26,098 bases of DNA. Origin: Geminicoccaceae bacterium. Its GTDB lineage: Bacteria; Pseudomonadota; Alphaproteobacteria; Geminicoccales; Geminicoccaceae. The DNA is taken from positions 1-26,098 of the forward strand of contig JAGREZ010000043.1 of assembly GCA_020446285.1 (NCBI GenBank), read 5' to 3'. The position numbers were made by a program, and so were the translations under genes. The notes beneath the pieces are model-generated. The model ran no database searches. It was given only the letters and a program-made list of their open reading frames with translations, and was not told where the DNA came from. Below, piece by piece: positions 1 through 7,701 of this stretch. Each line of letters opens with the position of its first letter. Within the stretch, counting starts at the first letter, position 1.

Positions 1-2
1 CC

Positions 3-515
3 GGCCTGAGTTCGCACATGAGCGTGCAGGAGACGGATGCGGCCACCCTCGCCCGGCTGCTGCAGGTCAATGTCTTCGGCCTGATGATCTCATGTCGCGA
101 GGCCGTCCGGCGCATGTCGCAGGCAAATGGCGGCCGGGGCGGCGCGATCGTCAACATCTCGTCGATGGCGGCATCGTCCGGCGGCCGGCCCGGCTCGACG
201 CACTATGCCGCATCCAAGGGCGCTGTCGATCTCTTCACCATCGCCCTCGCCAAGGAGGTCGCGCGCGAGGGAATCCGCGTCAATGCCGTTCGTCCGGGCG
301 TTACCGACACCGACATGGTGGGAGCGCTGAGGACCGATGCCGAACGCCGGGCGGCGGTGGCAGGCACCATCCCCATGGGCCGCCTCGGGCGCGCCGAAGA
401 GGTCGCTGCCGCCGCCGTCTGGCTTCTCGGCGACGAGGCGTCCTTCGTCTCCGGAAGCCGGGTCGATGTCGCCGGCGGCGGCTTCGTCATCGGTGCCGCG
501 ACCCGCTCCGATTGA
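3..515 (+). CDS. SDR-family oxidoreductase (C-terminal part, cut by window edge)
   Basis: The frame is open from the window edge, so the N-terminal Rossmann part with the TGxxxGxG cofactor loop lies outside. What remains is the later part of a classical short-chain dehydrogenase: the helix after the NNAG region (LQVNVFG), the catalytic Ser in NISSMAASSG, the Tyr/Lys pair in HYAASKGAVDLF, the RVNAVRPGVTDTDM loop after the active site, and the usual C-terminal GRLGRAEEVA and FVSGSRVDVAGG segments. The family performs NAD(P)(H)-dependent oxidation or reduction of alcohols and ketones in the cytoplasm. This is a FabG/glucose-dehydrogenase-like member whose substrate cannot be read from the sequence. 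An ATG at 18 lies inside the domain and is not the true start. The next gene begins 63 bases downstream on the same strand. Confidence 0.93.
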   Translation, partial: GLSSHMSVQETDAATLARLLQVNVFGLMISCREAVRRMSQANGGRGGAIVNISSMAASSGGRPGSTHYAASKGAVDLFTIALAKEVAREGIRVNAVRPGVTDTDMVGALRTDAERRAAVAGTIPMGRLGRAEEVAAAAVWLLGDEASFVSGSRVDVAGGGFVIGAATRSD

Positions 516-578
516 CAACGCCCGCCCCGTTGCGGATTCACTGAACGACGATGGGGTACCAGAGGGGGAGACCGGCGC

Positions 579-1982
579 ATGTCGACCGCAACACGCGAAC
601 GGGTGATCGAACGGGCGCTCGCCCATTTCGACAGGGGCGACTTCCTTGCCGACCTTCGCCGGCGCATCGCGATCCCGACGGAAAGTCAGGAGAAAGGCCG
701 CAAGGGCGAGCTCCATCGCTATCTCGCCGGGGAGATGGCACCGACATTCGCGGCACTCGGCTTCGAGAACCGCATCCTCGACAATCCCGATCCGCGCGGC
801 GGGCCGTTCCTCGTCGCAAGCCGGATCGAGGATCCCGATCTTCCTACCCTCCTCACCTACGGCCATGGCGATGTCGTGCGCGGTATCAGTGAGCAGTGGA
901 GCAGCGGCCTCGATCCCTGGGCGGTCACCATCGACGGCAATCGCTGGTACGGCCGCGGCACGGCCGACAACAAGGGGCAGCACTCGATCGTCATCGCGGC
1001 CCTCGCGCAATTGCTCGCTGAACGCGGCAGGGCCGGTTTCAATGTCAGGTTCCTCATCGAGACCGGCGAGGAAATCGGCTCGCCCGGCCTCGACGAGCTT
1101 TGCGCCGCCCATAGCGACCTCCTTGCTGCCGATGTCCTCATCGCCAGCGACGGCCCGCGCACACAGCCGGATGTCGCCGATGTCACCCTCGGCAATCGCG
1201 GCGGCATCACCTTCGACCTGCAGGTGAATTTGCGCGAGGGCAGCGTTCATTCGGGCCATTATGGCGGCATCCTCGAGGATCCGGGCATCATCCTTGCCCA
1301 TGCGCTGGCGACGATCACCACCGCGCGCGGGCGCATCCTGATCGAGGAATGGCTGCCGAAATCCATTCCGCCACGGGTCGCCGAAACCCTGCGCAACGCG
1401 GTGTGCGACGCGGGCGATTCCTCGCTCGTCCTTGCCGACGACTGGGGCGAACCCGGACGTTCCGTCGCCGAACGGGTGCTCGGCTGGACGAGCTTCATCA
1501 TCCTCGCCTTCGTCACCGGCCGCCCGGAAAATCCCGTCAACGGCGTGCAACCGGACGCGCGGGCGCATTGCCAGATCCGCCATACCGTCGATGTCGACCG
1601 CCATCGCCTGCTGCCAGCACTGCGGGAACATCTCGACAGACACGGCTTTCCACAGGTCGAGATCGTCCCTGCCAGCCGCAATTTCTTCCCGGCCTGGCGT
1701 ACCGATCCGGAAAATCCCTGGGTCGAATGGTGCATGGCCTCGCTGAAGCGGACGCTCGGCCGAAGCCCCAATCTCATGCCCAACGCCTCCGGCGGATTGC
1801 CGAGCGAGATCTTCGCCCGCAATCTCGACCTGCCGGTGATCTGGATCCCGCATTCCTATGGCGGCTGCAAGCAACACGGGCCCGACGAACATCTGCTCGC
1901 ATCGACCACCCGCGAGGCGATCGCGATCATGACCGGGCTGTTCTTCGATCTCGGCGAGACGCCGCCGGCCTTCCGACAATGA
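579..1982 (+). CDS. M20-family metallopeptidase / deacylase
   Basis: A 467-residue cytoplasmic zinc hydrolase of the M20 family (ArgE/DapE/CPG2 type), which cleaves amide bonds in peptides or N-acyl amino acids. Metal-site motifs are in order: GHGDVV (His96, Asp98), GRGTADNKGQ (bridging Asp130) and ETGEEIGSPG (Glu164/Glu165). Further matches are an ASDGPR segment, the dimerisation-domain HSGHYGG motif and a late PHSYGGCKQHGPDEH segment that would supply a C-terminal His ligand. No signal peptide is visible. The ATG at 579 is preceded by the purine-rich AGAGGGGGAG at 561-570. The length fits the longer M20 members that carry the lid domain. The substrate is unknown, and the following gene is separated by a new promoter. 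Confidence 0.92.
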   Translation: MSTATRERVIERALAHFDRGDFLADLRRRIAIPTESQEKGRKGELHRYLAGEMAPTFAALGFENRILDNPDPRGGPFLVASRIEDPDLPTLLTYGHGDVVRGISEQWSSGLDPWAVTIDGNRWYGRGTADNKGQHSIVIAALAQLLAERGRAGFNVRFLIETGEEIGSPGLDELCAAHSDLLAADVLIASDGPRTQPDVADVTLGNRGGITFDLQVNLREGSVHSGHYGGILEDPGIILAHALATITTARGRILIEEWLPKSIPPRVAETLRNAVCDAGDSSLVLADDWGEPGRSVAERVLGWTSFIILAFVTGRPENPVNGVQPDARAHCQIRHTVDVDRHRLLPALREHLDRHGFPQVEIVPASRNFFPAWRTDPENPWVEWCMASLKRTLGRSPNLMPNASGGLPSEIFARNLDLPVIWIPHSYGGCKQHGPDEHLLASTTREAIAIMTGLFFDLGETPPAFRQ

Positions 1983-2054
1983 CCGGCCGACGATGATCGG
2001 ACGAACGACCACCGTATATCACCCGCTTGTCCATAAAATTGCATACGAAAGACC

Positions 2055-2084
2055 TTGCACGAAATATGATCTATTTCCTATAAC
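2055..2084 (+). promoter_or_regulatory. Sigma-70-like promoter, apparently giving a leaderless mRNA
   Basis: In an A+T-rich pocket, TTGCAC (2055-2060) and TATAAC (2079-2084) are separated by 18 bases. The next ATG is at 2091, six bases after the -10 box, so transcription would start at or next to the start codon and leave no Shine-Dalgarno sequence. An alternative TTGCAT/TATGAT pair at 2039/2065 has a poorer 20-base spacer. Confidence 0.5.
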
Positions 2085-2090
2085 TTCTCC

Positions 2091-2651
2091 ATGGACCAGA
2101 CCTCTCCCCGTTTCTGCGCGATCAAGCGCGCCATTGGCGACTTCGCCCTGCGCGTGGCCGATGGCTGTTCGCCGCGAGAAGCGGCGCGCGCCAGCGGACT
2201 CAATGAGAACACCGCGGTGAGGCTTCTGGATCATCCGCTGATGAAACTTCTGATACTGATCCATTTCCTGACGCGGCCGATCCGCAGGCGCTCCGCGCGC
2301 CGCAAGTCCGAAAGGCATGCAGGCGAACCCTTCAGCCGGCCATCGACAGGAAAGGTTCGTCCAGCACCTTCCCCGCAAAATCCGTATTTCGCCCGCCCCC
2401 TTCAGGGCGACGGGGAAGCGGACGCGGCCGATGACGGCGCGGGTCCGGCCCCTTCCGGCACGGCCTCCGCAACGGATGCAGACGCCGCGGCGCACAGGCT
2501 CCGGGACACCCGTCAAGGGACCGTTCGGGCGATATCCGCGCAACATGCCGGCCCCGGCCGCGCAGGTCTCGCCGGCCCGCCATTCCGGCCACTCGCAGGT
2601 TCTGCACGGGCGGCGATGGTCATGCCGCCACCGGTCGAAAGAGCCGCCTGA
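2091..2651 (+). CDS. Small HTH-like protein of unknown function
   Basis: The first 65-70 residues look like a real protein. Third codon positions are mostly G/C, and the segment around residues 26-50 (SPREAARASGLNENTAVRLL) reads as a homeodomain-like helix-turn-helix of the type seen in phage small terminases and small DNA-binding proteins. A basic stretch (RPIRRRSARRKSER) follows. The remaining ~110 residues are rich in Ala, Pro and Gly and have weaker codon bias, so this part may be a disordered tail or non-coding read-through. The start is set by a promoter placed almost directly on the ATG, and there is no ribosome-binding site. The role is unknown; transcriptional regulation is only a guess from the fold. 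Confidence 0.45.
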   Translation: MDQTSPRFCAIKRAIGDFALRVADGCSPREAARASGLNENTAVRLLDHPLMKLLILIHFLTRPIRRRSARRKSERHAGEPFSRPSTGKVRPAPSPQNPYFARPLQGDGEADAADDGAGPAPSGTASATDADAAAHRLRDTRQGTVRAISAQHAGPGRAGLAGPPFRPLAGSARAAMVMPPPVERAA

Positions 2652-2777
2652 GCGGCAGGGCGATCTGCGGCCAAATTCTACACAATTCAGGAAATTCCCG
2701 ATAACCACGATACATGAAGCCCGTCCGCCGCGCCGGATCGTGTTGCCTTCGCCGGGAAATGCGCGGACAAGCATCGC

Positions 2778-3689
2778 ATGAGGTGGAACGGCCGTTTGCA
2801 GGACATGGGGGATTCGCGCTCGCGGACGCTGGTGGCGATCGGGCTCATGGTGCTCGGGATGTTCGTTCTCGCCAGCATGGACACGCTCGCCAAGGTCCTC
2901 TCGCAGGACATGCCGGTCGTCCAGGTGGTCTGGGGCCGCTATTTCTTCCAGTTCGCACTGCTGCTGGTGCTCGTTCCCCGTGTCGGCCTCGCCGGTCTGC
3001 TCGCGACGAGGCGGCTGAAGACGCAGATCGTCCGCGGCCTGCTCGTCGCCGTGGCGACGATGTGCCTCTTTACGGCGCTGACCGTGGTGCCGCTCGCCGA
3101 TGCCTATGTGATCACTTTCACCTCGCCGTTCATCGTCACGCTCCTCTCGATCCCGCTTCTGGGCGAAAGGGTCGGCATTCGCCGGCTGGGGGCGATCTTC
3201 ATGGGCTTTCTCGGCGTGTTGCTGGTGATTCGGCCGGGCTTCGCCGGCTTTCACCCGATGCTGGTCCTGCCGCTGGTCACGGCCGCATGTTTCGCCCTCT
3301 ATCAGGTCCTGACCCGGATGATCGGCAGCCTGCCGAGCGAGACGCCGCTCGCCATGCTGTTCTACATGGCCTCCATCGGCGCCCTCGCGCAGTCGCTGGT
3401 GGTGCCGTTTCACTGGCAGCCGCTGACATTGCTGCAGTGGGGCGGGCTCGCCTGCATGGGCCTGCTGGCGGTGCTGGGCCATCTCATCCTGATCCGCGCC
3501 CTCTCGATGGCGAGTGCTGTGATCCTGTCGCCCTTCATCTATACCCAGCTGATCTGGGCGATCGGCTATGGCTACTGGCTGTTCGGTGACATGCCCGATC
3601 TGTGGATGGCCGCCGGCTGCGCCGTCATCGTCGCGAGCGGTTTGTTCATGTTCCACCGCGAGGCGTTGCGCCGGCACGACGAAGGCTGA
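2778..3689 (+). CDS. DMT-superfamily (EamA) transporter
   Basis: A 303-residue inner-membrane protein with about ten hydrophobic segments in two EamA repeats. The first repeat covers roughly residues 17-145, starting with IGLMVLGMFVLASMDTLAKVL and the VVWGRYFFQF helix. The second covers roughly residues 158-295, ending in LFGDMPDLWMAAGCAVIVASG. Typical features are the Arg after the second helix, the TVVPLADAYVITFTSP segment and the GERVGIRRLGAIFMGFLGVLLVIRPG junction. The family exports or imports small metabolites such as amino acids and nucleotides; the substrate is unknown. The start is uncertain: ATG at 2778 gives the longest form, while ATG at 2805 also fits but has AGGA almost touching it. 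About 126 bases without a clear gene lie upstream. Confidence 0.93.
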   Translation: MRWNGRLQDMGDSRSRTLVAIGLMVLGMFVLASMDTLAKVLSQDMPVVQVVWGRYFFQFALLLVLVPRVGLAGLLATRRLKTQIVRGLLVAVATMCLFTALTVVPLADAYVITFTSPFIVTLLSIPLLGERVGIRRLGAIFMGFLGVLLVIRPGFAGFHPMLVLPLVTAACFALYQVLTRMIGSLPSETPLAMLFYMASIGALAQSLVVPFHWQPLTLLQWGGLACMGLLAVLGHLILIRALSMASAVILSPFIYTQLIWAIGYGYWLFGDMPDLWMAAGCAVIVASGLFMFHREALRRHDEG

Positions 3690-3738
3690 GCGGAGCCCTT
3701 CGGGAGTGCCGGCGTGTCAGCGGGCGGCACCACGCTGT

Positions 3739-3930
3739 TCAGGCGCCGAGCCTCGACAGCAGGTCGGCGAGTTCGGGATCGCCGCCCGCCGGCGGGCTCC
3801 AGTCGACATGCACGACCGTGGCCCCGGCGGCCTCGAGTTCGAGCGCGAACAGCTCGAGCCCGATATTGACGATCTGCGGCGGCCGGTCGATCAGACCCGG
3901 CTGCGGCCGTTCCTCAGGTTGCGAAGGCAC
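3739..3930 (-). CDS. Stand-alone FdrA-domain small protein
   Basis: A 63-residue protein starting at GTG (3928-3930). GGAGGGG lies six bases upstream, inside the last codons of the preceding gene. Its reading frame overlaps the end of the phytanoyl-CoA-dioxygenase-like gene by 17 bases, indicating translational coupling. The core matches the segment at the C-terminal end of FdrA-type acyl-CoA-synthetase-like proteins: PPQIVNIGLELFALELE followed by GATVVHVDWSPPAGGDPELADLL, with the characteristic V-D-W-x-P-P-A-G-G-D. No CoA-ligase domain is present, so this is a detached domain and not a whole enzyme. I recall such short proteins being annotated as fdrA domain proteins in other alphaproteobacteria. 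The function is unknown. Confidence 0.75.
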   Translation of the reverse strand: MPSQPEERPQPGLIDRPPQIVNIGLELFALELEAAGATVVHVDWSPPAGGDPELADLLSRLGA

Positions 3931-4810
3931 TGCGCGCCCCTCCCGATTTCTGCGTCTTGAAGATCGAGCCGCCGACCGGTGCCGGCGGCAGCGGCAGGCG
4001 GATGGGCACGGTCTCGGTGCGCGGTTCGAGGCTCGGCTGGCCGATGATCATGCGCTCGAGATAATCGTCCCACAGCATCTTCGGCCCCTGCGACTGGATG
4101 TAGCTTCCCGAACCCAGCAGCGGCCAGGCATCGGCGGCATGGCATTCGTAGAACAGGATCCGCCGTGCCCGGTCGCTCATGTTCGGTGCCGAGCCGTGGA
4201 GGATGCGCACATGATGCACGGTCATCGACCCGGCCCTGCCGGTGAGCGTCACCGCCTTGTCCATGTCGAACAGCGGATCGTCCGGATCGATGGCGCCGCA
4301 GAACTCGCCCCTCGAATTGTGGTGGCTGAGCACCGGTCCCTTGTGGGTTCCGGGAATGACCATGAGCGGACCGTTGTCCTGCCCGACATCCTCGAGCATG
4401 AGCCCGCAGGCGAGCAGGCTGTCATTGCTGTACGGATAGAAGGCCCAGTCCTGGTGCCATTCGACGGCAGCACCGCCGCCGGGCGCCTTGGTGTTGAGCT
4501 TGCTCGTCTGCAACGCCACATTCTCGCCGAGCAGGTCGCGCAGCACCTCGGGAACGCGGCTCTCGCGCAGGCCGCGGGCGAAAACCGGATGACGCTTGGT
4601 CGGCAGCTTGATGCGCGTCAGCTTCGGCGTCTCGCGCGAATGCCCCTCGTCGAGATCGAAGACATCGTCGCTTTCGGTGATCTCCCTCGACGCCTCGATG
4701 AACTCGGATGTCACCTTGTTCATCTCTGCAAGCAATGCCGGATCAACCACATCCTCGACGAGAATGTAGCCGTTCTCATGATAGAACTCGATGTCACTGG
4801 ATGACAGCAT
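3914..4810 (-). CDS. Phytanoyl-CoA dioxygenase (PhyH) family protein
   Basis: A 298-residue Fe(II)/2-oxoglutarate-dependent oxygenase. The opening FYHENGYILVEDVVDPALLAEM is the standard PhyH N-terminus. The iron ligands are seen as His-Gln-Asp in VEWHQDWAFYP and the distal His in VRILHGSAPNMSDRARRILF, where the nearby Arg would bind 2-oxoglutarate. Such enzymes hydroxylate small organic molecules, and the substrate here is unknown. The frame is open further upstream to 4966, but ATG at 4810 is chosen because GGGGAGG lies ten bases before it and homology begins there. It follows the flavodoxin-fold gene by 77 bases and overlaps the FdrA-domain gene, so the three are probably co-transcribed. 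Confidence 0.9.
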   Translation of the reverse strand: MLSSSDIEFYHENGYILVEDVVDPALLAEMNKVTSEFIEASREITESDDVFDLDEGHSRETPKLTRIKLPTKRHPVFARGLRESRVPEVLRDLLGENVALQTSKLNTKAPGGGAAVEWHQDWAFYPYSNDSLLACGLMLEDVGQDNGPLMVIPGTHKGPVLSHHNSRGEFCGAIDPDDPLFDMDKAVTLTGRAGSMTVHHVRILHGSAPNMSDRARRILFYECHAADAWPLLGSGSYIQSQGPKMLWDDYLERMIIGQPSLEPRTETVPIRLPLPPAPVGGSIFKTQKSGGARSAFAT

Positions 4811-4887
4811 GACCGAAACGCCTCCCCTGGCTTCGTGTCGAACCGACGGGGCCGGCCGGAAAGGCCGCGAACGCCGCAGGCACCGTC

Positions 4888-5352
4888 TCAGAAAATTCCG
4901 GCCTCCAGCCCCGCCGCCATGAAAAGACCGAGCTCTTCGGTCTGCGCAAGGAAATTCTCGTTCCATGCGCCCCGGCAGACGAGCGGTTCATGGACAGCCT
5001 TCCAGCGCAGGCCACCGGTGATGCTATCGATCGCCCGGCGCGTTCCCGTACCGTCATGCCCCGCCCGCACATAAAAGGCGAAGGGCAGCGCCTCGGTTGC
5101 GTCCATGCACGGATAATAGCAACGATCGAAGAAATCCTTCACCGCACCGGCCATGTAGCCGAGATTCTCGGTCGTTCCGAGAAGCAGCGCATCGCAGCCG
5201 CGGACATGTTCGGGCATCGTGTCGAACGGCCCGCGCACATCCACCTCCACGCCCTCGACATCGCCGCAGCGCGCGCCTCTCGCCGCCGCAGCGCGCAGGG
5301 CGAGCGTATTGTCCGATGGTGCATGCGCCAGAATCAGCAACCGTTTGCTCAT
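4888..5352 (-). CDS. Flavodoxin-fold / NAD(P)H-dependent FMN reductase-like protein
   Basis: A 154-residue protein with the flavodoxin pattern. The N-terminal strand KRLLILAHAPSDNT leads into the FMN phosphate loop. CDALLLGTTENLGYMAGAVKDFFDRCYYP corresponds to the second flavin-binding loop and helix of WrbA/flavodoxin-like proteins. The family binds FMN and transfers electrons in the cytoplasm. The frame extends upstream to 5421, but ATG at 5352 (MSKRLL) has AGGGAGA about ten bases upstream and fits the fold. It is the first gene of the minus-strand unit and is divergent from exonuclease III, with only about 90 bases between. It could supply electrons to the neighbouring oxygenase, but that is inference. 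Confidence 0.85.
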   Translation of the reverse strand: MSKRLLILAHAPSDNTLALRAAAARGARCGDVEGVEVDVRGPFDTMPEHVRGCDALLLGTTENLGYMAGAVKDFFDRCYYPCMDATEALPFAFYVRAGHDGTGTRRAIDSITGGLRWKAVHEPLVCRGAWNENFLAQTEELGLFMAAGLEAGIF

Positions 5353-5433
5353 GACCCGCCGTTCTCCCTTCGACGCTTGCGCCCTTCCTCCCATGCTGGC
5401 AATGACGGCTCCGTCGATCAACGCCGCAGCACC

Positions 5434-5447
5434 GGGAGAATGGTTTG
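5434..5447 (+). promoter_or_regulatory. Ribosome-binding site that fixes a TTG start
   Basis: GGGAG (5434-5438) lies six bases before TTG (5445-5447), which opens the exonuclease III frame with M-R-L-R-I-T-S-W-N. The nearby ATG at 5440 is out of frame and reaches a stop after six codons. Confidence 0.75.
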
Positions 5448-6257
5448 CGCCTTCGCATAACGAGCTGGAACGCCAATTCCGTCCGCCTGCGTCAATCGAT
5501 GCTCGAGCGTATCCGCAACGAGATCGATCCGGACATTCTCTGCCTGCAGGAAATCAAGGTCGCGTCCGAACTCTTCCCGCACGAGATGTTCGAGGCACTC
5601 GGCTATACGCATCGCCTCGTGCACGGCCAGAAAGCCTATCACGGGGTCGCGGTGCTGTCGCGCATTCCCCTCGACGGCATGGTCACGCACGACTGGTGCG
5701 GCAAGGAGGAGGCCCGGCATCTCGAATGCCGGCTGCCGGGCGGGATCGAACTGCACAATCTCTACGTTCCGGCGGGCGGCGATGTCCCCGATATCGAGCA
5801 GAACCCCAAATTCCGCCACAAGCTCGACATGCTCGACGAGCTGCGCGACTGGTTCGCCCGCAACAGCGACGACCGGCGGCGGATCCTCCTGCTCGGCGAT
5901 CTCAACATCGCACCGCATGAAAACGATGTCTGGAGCCACAGGCAGCTGCTCAAGGTCGTGTCCCACACGCCCGTGGAGGTGGAGAAGCTCGCGGCGCTGC
6001 AGGAAAGTCACGGCTTCGTCGATGCGATCCGCAAGATCATCCCGACCGACCGCAAGCTCTACAGCTGGTGGAGCTACCGCTCACGCGACTGGTCGGCCTC
6101 CGATCGCGGACGCAGGCTCGATCACATATGGCTGTCGCCGGCGCTCGCACCGTACCTGCGCGATGCCACGATCACCCGCGAGGCGCGTGGCTGGGACCAG
6201 CCCTCCGACCATGTCCCGGTCACGATCGACCTGGACTTGCCGCAGCAGGACGACTGA
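5445..6257 (+). CDS. xth: Exodeoxyribonuclease III
   Basis: A 270-residue metal-dependent endonuclease/exonuclease/phosphatase-fold enzyme of the ExoIII (AP endonuclease) family. It cuts DNA at abasic sites and degrades 3' ends in base excision repair. Motifs in order are ITSWNANSVR (Asn), DILCLQEIKV (metal-binding Glu), GVAVLSR, NLYVPAGG, LLGDLNIAPHENDVW (Asp/Asn catalytic pair), RRLDHIWLSP and the C-terminal SDHVPVTIDL (Asp-His). The length matches the family (about 260-270). Translation starts at TTG, supported by a well-spaced Shine-Dalgarno and by homology beginning at the second residue. The next gene converges from the other strand 15 bases downstream. Confidence 0.96.
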   Translation: MRLRITSWNANSVRLRQSMLERIRNEIDPDILCLQEIKVASELFPHEMFEALGYTHRLVHGQKAYHGVAVLSRIPLDGMVTHDWCGKEEARHLECRLPGGIELHNLYVPAGGDVPDIEQNPKFRHKLDMLDELRDWFARNSDDRRRILLLGDLNIAPHENDVWSHRQLLKVVSHTPVEVEKLAALQESHGFVDAIRKIIPTDRKLYSWWSYRSRDWSASDRGRRLDHIWLSPALAPYLRDATITREARGWDQPSDHVPVTIDLDLPQQDD

Positions 6258-6272
6258 ACCGCCGACTGCTCA

Positions 6273-6794
6273 TCATTCCGCCGCGCGCCCGTCCGGCGCG
6301 GACAGGGCCACGTTCCGCGTCTCGTCACGCAGCAGCGCGAGCGCCATGTCGTAGAGATTGACGATGTCCTCGGCCCGCGTGGCAGGAGCGTCGCTGAACT
6401 GGAAGACGTCCTCGAAAGCAAAGTTCGACTGGATCTGCGCCGCGCGATGCAGGAGCCGCGTGAAGAACCGCAGATCGTCGTTCTCGAGCTCGCGGCACAG
6501 CAGGTTGAAGGGGATGGTGTGGGCGCAAGTCACAGGGTTGTCATCCGCAGGAGGCCCCGGCTCGACGGCCGGCATCATCAATCCGGCAGCCACCCGTTCG
6601 CCGCCCCAGTTCGAGCGCATGAGCAGACTGCGCGCCTCGCGAAGGGCGCGCGCCATCTTTAGCAGGGCGTCGCGGTCCGGACGCAGCGGCCGGCCCGAAA
6701 GCCGGGGTGTCACCGGACTGGCATCCGCGATCAATGACTTGCCCGGACGGCGACGCGACCAGAGAAAGGGGTTGAAGAACGAGATTTCCGGCAT
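6273..6794 (-). CDS. Protein of unknown function
   Basis: I do not recognise this 173-residue protein. Codon use matches the neighbours and no competing gene lies opposite, so it is probably real. It has no signal peptide or membrane segment. The N-terminal ~40 residues are basic and likely flexible (NPFLWSRRRPGKS). The middle holds helices such as RDALLKMARALREARSLLM and NLLCRELENDDLRFFTRLLHRAAQIQSNFAFEDVFQF, and the C-terminal part has AEDIVNLYDMALALLRDE. No strong Shine-Dalgarno precedes the ATG at 6794. The ~190 bases upstream (6795-6988) are markedly A+T-rich and probably hold its promoter, though I could not choose a convincing -35/-10 pair. Confidence 0.7.
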   Translation of the reverse strand: MPEISFFNPFLWSRRRPGKSLIADASPVTPRLSGRPLRPDRDALLKMARALREARSLLMRSNWGGERVAAGLMMPAVEPGPPADDNPVTCAHTIPFNLLCRELENDDLRFFTRLLHRAAQIQSNFAFEDVFQFSDAPATRAEDIVNLYDMALALLRDETRNVALSAPDGRAAE

Positions 6795-6988
6795 GGATGG
6801 TCAACCCGGCCGGTGAAAACGAAACATTGATGATTCTGACATCGAATTGATCTTTGAGGGCTTGTGGAATTCGGCATTTTCGAATCCGCATCCGGCGTCA
6901 CTACCGCATGCGCACACATAGAAAAAGGAGAATATCGTTATAGTTTTTTAATACCTCACACCGCTCACTTTGAAAGCGTGTTGACAGT

Positions 6989-7603
6989 TCATTCCGTCTT
7001 CGCGGCGACACAGGCGATCTCTTCGATGTCACCCGCGGCCAGACGGAAGAACGCGTCCTGCGGTTCCGACATCTCCAGCATCCGTTCCGCCGGTTCGCCA
7101 AGCCACGCGCAGCGGATTGCACGCCCGAGGGCGCCATGACACACGGCGATGACTCTGCCGCGCCCGGCCATCTGCGCGAGCCAGCGCGACGCCCGGTCGA
7201 CGATGTCCTGCTGGGACTCGCCGCCGCCCGGCGGGGCGATATTGAACCTGTCGTCGATCCGCGCCTGCCACAATTGGGGATCCCGCGCCTCGATCTCGCA
7301 AGCGGTCATGCCGTCCCAGTCACCCCAGGTCATCTCGCGGAGCAGATCGTCGTGGCGGATGTCGCCGGGATCGCGGCCGATGCCCTCGCAAAGGAGCACC
7401 GCCGTCTGCCATGCCCGGCCGAGCGGGCTCGCCAGAAGCTCGTATTCGCGCGGATCACGCAAAAGGCCGGAAAGAGTGCGGCCATAGGCCTGCGCCTGGG
7501 CGACGCCGCGCGCCGTCAGCGGCGAGTCCTTGTGCCCCTGCATACGCCGCTGACGGTTCCAGACGGTCTCGCCATGGCGAAAAAGATAGAGGTCGAGTGT
7601 CAC
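6989..7603 (-). CDS. Histidine phosphatase family protein (phosphoglycerate-mutase-like)
   Basis: A 204-residue cytoplasmic enzyme of histidine phosphatase branch 1. The phosphate-accepting motif is LFRHGETVWN (Arg9, His10, Gly11, Glu12), followed by the expected MQGHKDSPLTARG. LASPLGRAWQTA supplies the second Arg, EMTWGDWDG precedes the general acid region, and the late VCHGALGRAIRC holds the second catalytic His. Members remove phosphate from many small substrates, so cofactor-dependent mutase activity cannot be assumed. The start is GTG at 7603; homology begins at the second residue. It is divergent from the OpgC-like gene, with 98 bases between them. Confidence 0.93.
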   Translation of the reverse strand: MTLDLYLFRHGETVWNRQRRMQGHKDSPLTARGVAQAQAYGRTLSGLLRDPREYELLASPLGRAWQTAVLLCEGIGRDPGDIRHDDLLREMTWGDWDGMTACEIEARDPQLWQARIDDRFNIAPPGGGESQQDIVDRASRWLAQMAGRGRVIAVCHGALGRAIRCAWLGEPAERMLEMSEPQDAFFRLAAGDIEEIACVAAKTE

Positions 7604-7701
7604 GGAGGCTCACCATCCTGTGGTTCATTGCGTCATGGGCTTGCCTCGCCCGGCGATGCTTGCCATGTGAACGCCGCAGTCAACTAACCCCAGAACGAAG
7701 C

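Noticed and set aside
90..2012. 640-codon open frame on the minus strand
   Set aside because: It lies antisense to the SDR and M20 genes, whose motifs are clear. It has the His/Arg/Asp/Ala-rich composition typical of a reverse-strand shadow in G+C-rich DNA.
2019..3677. 552-codon minus-strand open frame
   Set aside because: It is antisense to the DMT transporter, His/Gln/Asp-rich without domains, and therefore a shadow.
3602..4804. 400-codon plus-strand open frame
   Set aside because: It is antisense to the phytanoyl-CoA-dioxygenase-like gene, which has proper motifs and a ribosome-binding site.
6981..6986. Perfect TTGACA on the plus strand
   Set aside because: No -10 box follows at a suitable distance, and it points into the end of an opposite-strand gene, so it is taken as chance.
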